Assembly (NCBI RefSeq): GCF_003597395.2
Contig: NC_133790.1
Location: 25,473,124 to 25,537,123, forward strand
Direction: 5' to 3'
Origin: Chelonoidis abingdonii
Lineage: Eukaryota > Chordata > Testudines > Testudinidae
DNA length: 64,000 nt
In this document: one piece after another, positions 1-11,049 of the stretch
Numbering within the stretch: position 1 is the stretch's first letter
Layout of the letters: the number at the start of each line of letters is the position of its first letter
Position numbers and translations under genes: made by a program
The notes under the pieces: model-generated
Databases searched by the model: none
The model's input: only the letters and a program-made list of their open reading frames with translations
Told to the model about the DNA's origin: nothing

Positions 1-2560
1 AAAACTGTTGCTATGTCATATTCCAACTACGTAATGCAAGTTGATTAAAAAAAGGGATTGGGCAATTATATGTTTAACAAGAATAACTAGTGTTATAATA
101 ATGATACACTTTTAAAAATAAAGTTTTAGAAGGGATGTAAACCCTCTTGCTTCAAGCCATAAGCCAGTCTTTAACCCGGGGCTAGGAAGAAACTTAGCCA
201 GTGAGCAGATTATTTCATAATAACTGCCTTCTGCAGGGTTTCTTGGCACCTCCTTCTGAAGCATTTAATACTAGCCACTATTGGAGAAAAAATACTTCAC
301 TAGACAGACCACTAATCTGAACCCACATGATATTAGCAATGTCCAGTGTTCCTAAATTCCACAACAGCATGGCAAATGCAGATTTGTACATCTTTCTAGG
401 GAGGGGTGTTGTGTCGAGTGGGCAACATTCCTCACTCTGCTATAGCAAGATGTTTGTTTCAATGGCATGAGTTGTTGGATTCCTTTCTCCCAGCTTCAAA
501 TAAGAGTGGAAAAAACTAAAATGTTTCCACACAAACCTCTGGGTACAAAGCCTGGTAACCTCTCCAAAGCTCTGTCATATTTCAGCCAAGTAAGAGGGGA
601 GATTTGGAAGCTTTCTTGAAGCAGACCCAGGAGGAACTTGCATTGTTCACATTATTGCTGGCATTCTCTACTTCCTGGACATCAGCCAACAGGAAATTCC
701 TGGGATAAATCTTTCCACTCAGTCTTTTTATTATTATTATTTTTATTTTTAGAAAAAAAGAGTGAAATTGAGCTCTGTAGAACAAAGAATTCAACTTTAA
801 CCCCAAAACACATATATGTAATGTTTTATACAATTGTGCCCCTTGATGGTTGTATTCTTTTCTCTGAAGGATTTATGACCTCACACTCCTTGTTTCTGTG
901 ACATCACGTGATGTTGCCATGGACACCGTTTTATTGTCAAAAACAAAGATTTTGCAGCATTCTTTAGCAGTACAGGACACTAAGTACAGAGCAAAAAGGC
1001 TTTTTCCCCCCCAAATGATAAATCTGTTTTATTCACCCCACTGATTTTTAAGAGCCTGTAGGTCCAATTCAGTCCTGCTATGAGCATACATAATTCTGGT
1101 GAAGTCAGACAGCTGCAGCTATTTATCCCAGGGCTGAATTTGTCCCTGCATCCCAAAACCTTGGGATTTTCCTTTCCAGTTTCAGCCCCTTCCTCCTTCC
1201 CTGCAAATGACTGATAGGTTCCAAAACTTTTATATATATTAAGTGGCAATTTCCTCATATTAGCTGTGAGGCAGGGAGGGAAGCTTTCTGGGTAAAAGTA
1301 AGCCTGCTTTGCTCCGAGTTGTAAATGCCAGGTGCTCCAGTACAACAAAAAGTACATCATCAAAAGGTACACATAGAATAAATCACTGAGCATTACAATT
1401 GCTCTAAAATCAGAGGAAATGGGAGTTTTGGCAGTGCATGTCACTAAAAAGACACTTCTCTGGTGGCTGATGGAATAGTATTGATGCGCTCTGAAGGAAG
1501 GTCCTACCCTTTCTCAGCTGGAATGATGGTGGCTCCACCATAGGGCACTGGGAGAGGGGTGTAAAATGGTGTGACTCAGCAGCACTGAAATATGGAAGGA
1601 TGCTTATCCTAGAAACCTCTGGCTGCGACTTGAGGCATGGCCAAGGGGAAGAGAGGTGGCAGACTTCCTAAAAACGAAAGGTTAATATGCACACAGTCCA
1701 GGGGTTATAAAGTACATACTAATGACAAGAACTGATAAGCTTCAAATGCAAATCCATATACCTACACACATACATATATAATTTTATCATAATGTAACAA
1801 TGAGAGGGCAGAGGTTTCTCGGACAAGAGTCAACACAGATCCCTAAAGAACGTAGTTAAGAGAAAAAATTAAAATTCCTTTCCATGTATGTATGCTGCTT
1901 CAGTTAAGATTCTGCAGCTGCTAAATTCAGTGCCCTAGCTCTGTTATGGAATTCCAAAAGACAAGTGATCTCCTTGTCATATATTTGCTAGAGGAAAAAA
2001 AAAACACCAGGGGACAGGTAGGTTAAATGCCATATGGTTAACCCCAACATTTGTTTTAAATTATTCCTTGTATTTCAGTGTGTATCACCTTCTTGCTGAG
2101 TTTTGCTAATCTTTTATTTTGTAACAAGCTAATCTGGTGAGGTGGAGGGAAATGATACCTTTAATTAGTATCTGTTTATAGCTGTTATCTGTCCAATCCT
2201 TCTTTGCAGATGTTTCCTGTAGACCTAACCATCTTAGAAGAGGATCCAAGAACACAGAATCCCAGCATGGGAAGGAGAAGGAAAGTACTGCCTTAAAATC
2301 GACTTACTGCCAGATGTAGTGCATTTTAACATTGATATGAACTTGTTCACACTTGTCAAATCATACTGTGCTTGCTAATGTTGCATTTTAATCAAATACA
2401 TTAGCCGTCTCTCTCTTTCCACTGTTTAGCAAGCCTCTTTCCTTCATTTCTCCTCTCATCCCTCCCTTCATTCTTTGTTCTTTTTCTGCCTGTCTCTTCC
2501 CACCTGATTCTTTGTCTCCCCTTTCTTCCCTCCCTCCCAAAAAAACCCTCAATCCCACCT
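1..2560. other. Non-coding stretch, no gene seen
   Basis: No conserved exon or recognisable gene. Contains an AT/CA-type simple stretch near 1756-1781 and a long pyrimidine-rich tract at about 2409-2540. The longest open frame (minus strand, 980-1444) has no recognisable domain and no codon-level signs of selection. The palindrome at 901-914 is listed separately. Confidence 0.6.
901..926. promoter_or_regulatory. Palindromic E-box next to an X-box-like site
   Basis: Positions 901-914 read acatcacgtgatgt, a perfect 14-bp palindrome centred on CACGTG, the class of site bound by USF, MITF/TFE and related bHLH-zip factors. Directly adjacent, 913-926 reads gttgccatggacac, which resembles the imperfect inverted-repeat X-box bound by RFX factors but has mismatches in its right half. 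The sites are seen directly; a regulatory role is inference, since no nearby gene or promoter is visible. Confidence 0.3.
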
Positions 2561-2639
2561 AATCTGCAATTTACAAAACACTTAGGTTAGACTGGTGGCT
2601 GCCTGGAGGAATTTATAATCTAAATTTGATATACTCAGT

Positions 2640-3010
2640 ACAAGCCATAAAGAGTCTGATAAGCAAGCGTGGGGGCAGCTCGTTGTTAATCAGCAATGGG
2701 AGGATACATGAAACAAGTGTTTTTTTTAAGGACAGATTTGCGGAAGACAGTTGTAGGAGGGATGCTGTTCCAGGGGTTAGCGACTGGTGTTAAAAAAGAC
2801 ATGGAGACAAGACTAGAAGAAAGTGATGACATGGAGAGGAGCTTGGGCAGGGCATTAGGATGCAGCTGAGATTACAGCAGAGGTGGAGATCTTCAAAGGT
2901 AAGGCTGAGAAGCTTGAATCTGCAGTGGAAAGAGAGATGAGGCTAGTGAAGGGATTTGAAAGGCAATGGCTTGGTCAGAGTAATGGGAGAATCCTCTTCC
3001 CATCCCAGCT
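2640..3010 (+). repeat. L3/CR1-like ancient LINE fragment (probable)
   Basis: Phrases such as a diverged 'gaagggatttgaaaggcaatggcttggtcagag' type segment near 2946-2980 match a common amniote L3/CR1-like non-LTR 3' region that I recognise from memory. The copy is strongly diverged with no coding frame. Borders are approximate and the family name is tentative. Confidence 0.35.
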
Positions 3011-3334
3011 ATTTCTCCTCCTCAAATCTATGTGACACAAGAAAGTGTATTGTTAATTCCTCTGCCTCCTCAGTGTCTCTTCCCTGCGTTACTGGAGATT
3101 GAGAGTGACACGGATGGCAAGATTGGACAGTGAGCTGAGAGTGGTTGATGTGGATGGATGGCAGCAGCACTGAGAAGATCTTTGCTGAGGGCAGATCTGT
3201 GGGCCGTGAATGGCTGACATGGCTGGACAGAAAGGCAGCTCCTGCTATGGGGAGAGTGCCAACTGAATGTACCATCTCTGGGAAGATGATCCTCCCCAGA
3301 GCCCTGCTGTGAGATCTGAGCTGTATGTTGTGTC

Positions 3335-3430
3335 TGTCTAGTTTGTATTGTAAGCTTTGAGGGGCAGGTATCTTGCCTGTATCTTTTTGTTTTTACCAGC
3401 TTGTAAAGTACTCTGTGCATTCCTGGTGAA
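3335..3430 (+). repeat. L2-type LINE 3' end (probable)
   Basis: The stretch carries the pattern 'ttgtaagctttgaggggcag' followed by a T-rich segment and 'gtaaagtactctgtgcat', which resembles the 3' end of L2 LINEs and the MIR tail. It is short and diverged, as expected for an ancient amniote repeat. Confidence 0.45.
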
Positions 3431-3449
3431 AAAGGGCTATGGGTCAATC

Positions 3450-6060
3450 CCCAAGAAATCCTTAATAAGCCCTCACTTGGGCAGCCCTTCCCCTCCCATT
3501 AACCTCAAAGCATATGGCTATACTGCACAGTTAGCTCAGGTAATCAGTGCCCAGGTCTGAGCACCCAGGTTATGTCAGGCATGAGCATGCCCACTGCAAA
3601 GCCCTACCCGCACTGTGGTGTTCTCACTGTTTTTGCACTCTCCCATGTGTGTCTAGGGGCATATCCCATGGTTCTCTGTGCTCTCTAAGATTCTGTCTCA
3701 GACAATTGTGTCAGTTGTGGGAGAACTTGTGCGTCCTTCATTGGGAGCTCCGGGAAGGGTGCTGGAGGAGTACCAGCACTCAAGTGATTTTGCCTGCATC
3801 CTCATCAGCCCCAGTGAAAGCAGCACCTAGGCTCTAGCCTATACCCAGCTGGGTAAACTAAGTTGGGCTTAAAACACCTCCAAACCTGGGGCAGAGGTTT
3901 CTTTATGTGAATGGTAGAGGAATTTGGGATAAAACAGGTCAGAGACGATGTTTATTGTGCAATCTGGACAGACCCTGGGGAGTTTTGCACTTGGGCAAGG
4001 ATTTCAGGATGTGGTCCCACTGTAATAGCTGACCTGTGTCACAGGACTACAGATTGCTAAGGAAGCAGGGCTAGACAGACAGCATCAGTTTAGTCTCCTT
4101 CAGGCCCTGATCCTATCCACCAGCATGGATCACAAGACTGGGCGCGTGGTCAGTTTCTCAGAATCTTTTTCTCTTTAGAAAGAGCCATTTTTTAACTCCT
4201 TATATTACTCACCTCCTCACAGTGCTCGTCATTCGTTATGTGCACAGACCATAGGGCTAGACTGAGCCTCTGTTGGATGGGGGCCAGAGGCACATGGCTG
4301 CAGAAAAAGCCCAGAAAGAATTCTGGCTGATTCAGCTCCACCGTGGATGCTGCATGAGGTTCTTCCTGCACCACTGCAGTGGGGAAAGTGCCAAGGCCCC
4401 ACCTTAAGCCTCTGCTGCTCAGTCCCCCTAGGAAGTCAAGTTCTGCCACTGGGCTAGCATGGAGCAGTGGCTGTTCCAAGCCACATTTCCTGGCTCCTCT
4501 GTAGAGACCTAAATGAGAAAGGAAGGCAAGTGTCTTTGCACCTTCCCTCTATTCTTTTGTACATCAGACAGGGTCATACACAATGTGGCCAGTGACATCT
4601 GGGGTTTTGCACACTGTATGTGCAGTACAGAATCCAAAGCAAACCTTTTCTCCCCCCTCCATTTAGGAAGGGGATATTTTTCAACTGTATTCTTACCATA
4701 AACCTAAAAATAAAGAGCCTAAGTCAAAGTCATGTCTTTTGGGGTGCCTAACTCATGATTTTTGTACACTGTGGATTGTCAAATACTGGGATAAAGAAAA
4801 CTGAAGTCAATCGGCGTTACTCATATTCTTTAAAAGTTTCGGAGGTGATTCAAACACAGAGAGTGGAAACACCAGTTTACTGGCTGTCTCCTGCCAAGGG
4901 TATGTTGATCCTGCCAGATGCATAAGCACAGAGCTAGAATGCTTCCCTTCTTGCAGGATCAAGTTCTAGGAACACAAGGGATCCCTGTAGCCTCTTCTCT
5001 CTGCCTCTCTCCCCCTCACGCAGTCGCAGATGAGCAGCTACAATCATCTCAAATCTGGTCAGTGCTAACATATTTTAATTACATTGCTGGTTACTTTTAA
5101 GATACCTGAGCCAAGAAGCTTTGGAAACCATGTATTCAAAGCATCTATTAACAAGCAAAATACAATAAATGTTAGATTATAGCACTCTCATAAAAACATG
5201 CCATGTAACAATAGCACCAGGGCAACAGTTCAGACTGGTTCACCGTGAAATATCATCAGGCCAATGACAATAAAAGGATAATTTTGAAACCGCTGTCAGG
5301 GCTAACATTCAGTACGGATTTCTTGTTTGATTTTCACCCCAGATGAGATATTACAGAAAATCGCCATTCCTTAACTAGAAGGATTCTTTTGCTTTCAATG
5401 GTACTTCTCCATGTGAATCAATCGCCCCCCATCTCTCTCATTTACTGAGCAATAGCTATATCTGTCCCTAACCTTTTACTTTTGCACCCACAGACATAGT
5501 GGTTCTCCTTACGCCAACCAAAAATCCAATACAGAATCTGTGGGAGGCATATTAATGATAAAAAACCTCAAGGTTGTGTTTGTATTGTTCATGAGGAAAG
5601 AGGAAATTACAGGCAGCCACAGGGTGCAGGAGTGTTTGAATCACCCCAGCTGTTTTCTAATTCTGAAGGAAAGTTTTTAAACCTTTCTCCTTGTGAACTG
5701 GTGACATAAATGGTGTCATGCAGCCATGGGCTAAGGATTGCTTCCCCACCTGTTGCTTGTAGCCTGCACTATTACAGATCATCTGGAAACCATAAACCTC
5801 CTGTTTCGTTCATTGTAAATCTACCCTGATATTATTAATTTTTTTCTACCTTTTTTCTTTGGGGATATTAATAGTAAAAGTTCTTTCAGCTTACCCCACA
5901 CAGCTTTGCCTCTTAAAGAATAGAGAAAATCCATTTCCAGTATAATGTATTTATGCCCCACATCTCTATTAATGATGACCCACCATGTACAATTTCTCTG
6001 ACTTTCTGATATAAAGTTTTTAATTGCCTGCCCCAATCAATCTATTTTCATAGATCTTCC
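3450..6060. other. Non-coding stretch, nothing recognised
   Basis: Scattered short open frames on both strands with no recognisable domain. No RNA gene, no clear transposon ends and no long simple repeat were seen. Confidence 0.5.
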
Positions 6061-6224
6061 TTTGCGCTATGGGTGGGGCCTTACCAAATTCACGGGACAT
6101 TTGGGTCAATTTCTCAGTCATAGGATTCTTTAAATTGTAAATTTCATTATTTCAGCTATTTAAATCTGAAATTTCACAGTGTTGTAAGTGTAGGGGTCCT
6201 GACCGAACAAGGAGTTGGGGTGTG

Positions 6225-7690
6225 TGTGACAGGTTCAGTCACAGAGACCCCCTTGGGACTGTCACCTGATGTGCTGAGACTACCTCTGAGCCCATTTTCT
6301 CTGCTAGTTTGGGCCTCCAGAATCCTGCCTTGTTCTGGGTGCTCCTGCATCTAGGACCTAGACACCCAATGGGATCCTGTGGCGGGGTGATAACTCACTG
6401 CTGCGGTGCCTTCTGCTGGTCATCCAGGGAATTAACATTTCCAGCTCCAGAGCACCTCTGCAGGCCAGTTCCTGCTTGCTGCTGGGCCTGAGTACCTCTT
6501 GGACCCCAGTGCCTCTTTCAGGCCAGGGTGCCAGAGAGAGTGTCTCTGTTTAGCTTTTGGCCCCAGCCCTTTTATACAGGCCAGCTGGGCCCTGATTAAG
6601 CTGGCCACAGGTGTGGTCAGCAACTCACTCACCTTCTCACAGCTGTTCTCACTCCTTTTCCCTGCTGCATCCCTCTCCAGGGCTGCTTTTAACCCCTTCA
6701 TGGCTGGAGTGGGGTGACTACCCTGCTACAGATCCAAACCACCCGGATACCCAGTAGATACAGATCCAAACCTCAAATAAACCTGTTTTACTCTGTATAA
6801 AGCTTATACAGGGTAAACTCATGAATTGTCCGCCCTCTATAACACTGAGAGAGAGAGATGCACAGCTGTTTGCTCCCCCAGGTATTAATCACTTACTCTG
6901 GGTTAATTAATAAACAAAAGTGATTTTATTAAGTATGAAAAGTAGGATTTCAGTGGTTCCAAGTAATAACAGACAGAACAAAGTAAGTTACCAAGCAAAA
7001 TAAAACAAAACATGCAAGTCTAAGCCTAATACATTAAGAAACTGATTACAGATGAAATCTCACCCTCAGAGATGTTCCAATAAGCTTTTTCACAGACTGG
7101 ACTCCTTCCTAGTCTGGGCCCAATCCTGTCCCCTGGTACAGTTCTTGTTAGCTCCAGCTCTGGTGGTAACTAGGGGATTTTTCATGACTGGAACCTCCTT
7201 TGTTCTGTTCCACCCCCTTATATAGCTTTGGCACAAGGCAGGAATCTTTTGTCTCTCTGGGTCCCCACCCCTCCTTCTAAATGGAAAAGCACTAGGTTTA
7301 AGATGGATTCCAGTACCAGGTGACATGGTCACATGTCTTGTAAGACCCCAAGCCTCCATTCTTCCTGGCCTGACTCACAGGAAGGTTTGCAAGTAAACAG
7401 AGCCATTTACAACCAATTGTCCTAGTTGATGGAAGCCATCAAGATTCCAAAGTACCATTAATGGTTCAAACTTAGCATAATTACAATAGGACCTCAGAGT
7501 TATAGTTCATATTTCTAGTTTCAGATACAAGATTGATACATTTATACATTATAGGAGGAACACACTCATTAGATTATAAGCTTTGTAATGATACTTTACG
7601 AGAGACCTTTTTCATGAAGCATATTCCAGTTACATTATATTCACACTCATTAGCATATTTTCATAAAATCATATGGTGTGCAACGTCACA
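6225..7690. mobile_element. LTR-like element inserted in the hAT-like element
   Basis: Begins TGTGAC and ends GTCACA, the TG...CA form of a retroviral-type LTR with short inverted ends. It is known to me as a very abundant turtle dispersed repeat. Without the inner solo LTR its length is about 1.1 kb. Inside are a polyadenylation-like aataaa near 6776 and a TATA-like tataaagc near 6797. No gag or pol frame is present, so it is probably a solo LTR. The exact left border is blurred by a TG repeat (6221-6228). A GGGG tetranucleotide flanks both sides (6217-6220 and 7691-7694) and may be the target site duplication. It could instead be another class of repeat. Confidence 0.6.
6378..6730. mobile_element. 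Solo LTR (353 bp), innermost of three nested insertions
   Basis: Starts TGTGGCGGGGTG and ends TACCCTGCTACA, giving short inverted ends of the type TGTRGCRGGGT. A perfect 5-bp target site duplication, gatcc, lies at 6373-6377 and 6731-6735. Removing the element plus one copy of the duplication restores a continuous surrounding repeat. It has a TATA-like ttttata near 6569 and no coding capacity. TG...CA ends plus a 5-bp duplication fit an endogenous-retrovirus-type solo LTR left by recombination between two LTRs. Confidence 0.8.
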
Positions 7691-8169
7691 GGGGGTCGCA
7701 AGGTTATTGCAGGGGGGGTTGCGGTACTGCTACCCATACTTCTGCACTGCTGCTGGTGGCGGCACTGCTTTCAGAGCTGGGCAGCTGGAGAGCAGTGGCT
7801 GCTGGCCAGGAACCCAGCTCTGAAAGCAGAGCTACTGCCAGCAGCAGCACAGAAGGAAGGATGACATGGTGTGGTATTGCCACTCTTACTCCTGCACTGA
7901 TGCCTGCAGAGCTGGGCCCTCAGTCAGCAGCTGCCACTCTCCAGCTGTCCAGCTCCGCAGGCAGCAGTGCAGAGGTAAAAGTGGCAATATTGTGACCCCT
8001 CTAAAATAACCTTGTGACCCCCCTGCAACTCCTTTTTGGGTCAGAACCCCCAGTTTGAGAAACACTGGTCTCCCCTGTGAAATCTGAATAGTATAAGGTA
8101 AAAGCACAGACAAGACCAGATTTCATGGTCCATGATGTGTTTTTCATGGTAGGGCCCTAGCTATGGGAC

Positions 8170-8635
8170 AGCATGTCTATCTTTGAGTATGCTGTAAAAG
8201 GGGGAAGAGCAGAGTCCCATGTATTAGAAAAACATGTCTGAAGGTGGGAGAAAGCAAGGCAGGGGCTGCTGACAAGATGGACCACGGGGATGATTTGGCA
8301 CTTTGAGGATGGGAATGTTCTTTTGTTTCTCATCTTTACATTTAATTCTGACGTCTAAAACCCATCCTTCTCTTTGAGCGGAGGAGTAATCATTTATGAA
8401 TAGGACTCTAAAGATTCAGCTGAGTGGTATTCTGGTTGAGCCTGCAGTGAGTAGTTACTGCAATAACTTCAGGAGTTATAATTCAATAACAGCAGCTCTA
8501 CAGTTCGTAACATGCATCTATCCTTGATTTATTGAACTCTGTAACAAATCTTTCACAAAGCACTGAAACCACCTAAAATAATATATTGATTTAAAGCTCC
8601 AGGCTTGTGCTTTTTGTCAAATAGTACTGTAACCC
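8170..8635. other. Non-coding stretch, nothing recognised
   Basis: No gene, no repeat ends and no strong simple repeat seen. Confidence 0.4.
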
Positions 8636-8639
8636 ACAA

Positions 8640-8965
8640 ATTTTAAGGGGGCAGAGAAACTTCACAAATTTGGGTCAAATTTAGCAAATAGTTTTGGCCA
8701 AAAAAAGTTCAGAAATGTTGAAACATTTTGTTTTGATGTTTTTGAAACAAACTCTTTTGACATTTTATTTCAAAATGACATTTTCATAATTAAATTTCCA
8801 TTGAAAATCAATATTCAAAATGTTTCATTAAATCTGAATGATTTTTTTTTTTTGGTTTTATGTTTCAATGAGAAAACCTGGAAAAAAAATTGGTTAAACA
8901 AATGATTTTTTTTTTAATTTTATTGTTTGGGCATCAAAGTGAAAAATGGATTATTTTCTCAGTTC
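8640..8965. repeat. AT-rich interspersed repeat (same family as 26295-26615)
   Basis: Rich in phrases such as 'tttcaaaatgacattttc' and 'gaaacattttg', with several runs of T. The composition and phrases resemble the better delimited copy at 26295-26615 and the one near 30355-30738. Ends are not clear and no duplication was identified. Confidence 0.4.
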
Positions 8966-9788
8966 TGGAGGGGAAGTCTGGAGGCGCTGCAGGTCAGGCT
9001 TGTGGTGCATTGTAAGAAGTCTCTGTGGATCCTGTACTTGAACTCAAAGGTGCTGTAGCCACAGTCACTGTGCACTAGCATAGTTGGGTGTAAGAAGTTT
9101 GCTCATTACCTGCCTACTCTCTGCTTGGTTCTGTCAGCTTTTAATGCAAGTGAGCTCTACAAATTGGTCTAATCATTAAAAAGGAGAGGAACAAACCTCA
9201 CTCTGGGGAGGGAAATGAAATGAGAATGCAATTAATAGAAGGTAGAGGAGTGAGATTGGCCTTATCACCTTCGTGCTGGCCTATCATAGTGGGCGCTGAC
9301 AGATTTACCACCAGTCTGACATGTAGGGAATTCTTAGCTCCCAGTGCCAAGGGCTCCAAGTACAATACACACCCTTCTGTTTGGGCTCCAGCCCAGTTCA
9401 GCATGAAAACATTTCAGAGGATCCATTCTTTTCATTTTTAGGCCTCTGTCCACCCTCCAGACTTCATGCTACCTCAGTACCGCAGCCAGCTGTTGCCTAG
9501 CCTGACAAGTCAGTTCTAGAAAAGGAGCCATTTGACTCTATATCCAGAACCTGTACCAGAGTCCCATCTTCTAACTACCTGTGAGCTCCCCTTGAGCCTG
9601 TGCATCTTTAGACATAGAGTTAAGTTGGGAGGAGTTTCCTTATGTGCTTGATCTTCTTTCTGTGTCATCAAGTGCTGCTGCACTACTTCCCTCCGGAAAA
9701 ATGACTCGTAGTTCCAAGTCACTTGTGTTGATTTCAAGAGGGTATCATTGTTTGATGCGCACTGTGCTTCGGGGGTTTCAGATTTGGG
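8966..9788. other. Non-coding stretch, nothing recognised
   Basis: Short open frames on both strands without recognisable domains. No repeat with clear ends. Confidence 0.4.
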
Positions 9789-9789
9789 C

Positions 9790-11045
9790 TTCATAGACTC
9801 TTATTCATAGACGCTAGGACTGGAAGGGACCTCGAGAGGTCATCGAGTCCAGTCCCCTGCCCTCATGGCAGGACCAGATACTGTCTAGACCATCCCTGAT
9901 AGACATTTATCTAACCTACTCTTAAATATCTCCAGAGATGGAGATTCCACAACCTCCCTAGGCAATTTATTCCAGTGTTTAACTACCCTGACAACTTAGG
10001 AACTTTTCTTGTGCCAACCTAAATCTCCCTTGCGGCAGATTTAAGCCCATTGCTTCCTTGTTCTATCATTAGAGGCTAAGGGTGAACAAGTTTCCTCCTC
10101 TGATGACCCTTTTAGTACCTGAAAACGGTTCATGTCCCACTTCAGTTTCTCTTTTCCACGACAACATAACCCAATTCTTTCAGCCCTCGTCTATAGTCAA
10201 GTTCTCAGACCTTAATCATTCTTGTTGCTCTTCTCTGCCTCTTCAGTGTTTTTCCACGATCTTTCTTGACAATGCGGTGCCAGAACTGCGACACAATACT
10301 CCTGTTGAGGCCAACCAGCGCAGAGTGAGCGGCAAGAATGACTTCCGTTGTCTTGTTTACAACACACTTGTTCATGCATTGTCCCACTTCATGTTTGCTT
10401 TTTTCTGAACAGTAATCACACTGTTGACTCATATTAGCTTGTTGGTCCACATATGACCCCTAGAGTCTCTCTCTGCCATACTCCCTTCCTAGACAGTCTC
10501 TTCCCATTTCATGTATGTGTGTGAAAACTGATTGATTCCTTTCTAAGTGGGCACTTTGATCTTTCTTTGTTGAACTTCATCCTGGTTTACCTAGACCATT
10601 TCTCCATTCTGTCCAGATCATTTTGAATTTTGACCCTTCCTCTTAAAGCCATTGCAATCCTCCGTTTGGGCTATCGTCCGCAGCTTAATAAGCGTACCTT
10701 TCTAGCAACATCTAAGTCATTGATGAAAGATATTGAACAAAGCCAGTCCCAAACAGACCCTTGCGGAACCCCATGTTATACTTTCCCAGCCGGATGGGAG
10801 CCATTTTATAACTACTGCTCTGAGTCGGTTACAGCGTTTATGCACCATCTTTCTTATAGTAGCCCCATCTAAATTGTATTTGCCTAGTTTATCGATAAGG
10901 ATATCATGCGAGACTGTATCAAATGCCTTACTAAAGTCTAGGTATACCACATCCACCGCTTCTCCTTTATCCACAAGACTCATTATCCTATCAAAGAAAG
11001 TGATCAGATTGGTTTGACACGATTTGTTCTTCATGATCCAACTCG
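9790..11045 (-). mobile_element. CR1 LINE, 5'-truncated copy
   Basis: Read on the minus strand, this is the 3' part of a CR1 non-LTR retrotransposon: the end of the reverse transcriptase ORF, a 3' untranslated region, and the CR1 end, whose complement at 9790-9860 carries the familiar 'ggactggaagggacctcgag' and 'aggtcat' phrases. The 5' truncation, near 11045, is typical of LINE integration by target-primed reverse transcription. The frame is broken by stops and frameshifts, so the copy is dead. Confidence 0.92.
10717..11042 (-). pseudogene. CR1 ORF2 reverse transcriptase fragment
   Basis: The minus strand encodes a piece of CR1 reverse transcriptase. The best conserved stretch is VVYLDFSKAFDTVSHDIL, which includes the first catalytic aspartate motif of LINE reverse transcriptases (the F/Y-L-D-F-S-K-A-F-D block). 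Upstream in the protein is KNKSCQTNLITFFDRIMSLV, a normal CR1 segment. Downstream is a degraded 'RxVVIKWLPSGW' type segment. The YADD block is absent because the frame decays first. A full CR1 ORF2 product is about 900-1000 residues; about 110 are recognisable here. The open frame continues past 11042 into unrelated flanking sequence, which should not be counted as part of the protein. It is not functional. Confidence 0.88.
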
Positions 11046-11049
11046 GCTG

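Larger units (their letters stand above)
6074..8159. mobile_element. Non-autonomous hAT-like DNA transposon, interrupted by nested insertions
   Basis: Terminal inverted repeats: the left end reads tggggccttacca and the reverse complement of the right end reads tagggccctacca. A perfect 8-bp target site duplication, gctatggg, lies at 6066-6073 and 8160-8167; 8-bp duplications are typical of the hAT superfamily. The element has no transposase frame. About 1.46 kb of its length is foreign: an LTR-like element is inserted near 6221-7690. The right interior holds a perfect 17-bp inverted repeat (7765-7781 with 7813-7829) that could form a hairpin. Assignment to hAT rests on the duplication length and the end sequence. 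Confidence 0.85.

Noticed and set aside
980..1444. 154-codon open frame on the minus strand
   Set aside because: No recognisable domain, poor codon pattern and no flanking splice or promoter logic; long enough to arise by chance in 64 kb.
10082..10408. 108-codon plus-strand open frame inside the CR1
   Set aside because: It is the antisense of the CR1 3' untranslated region, so it is a shadow of the retrotransposon.
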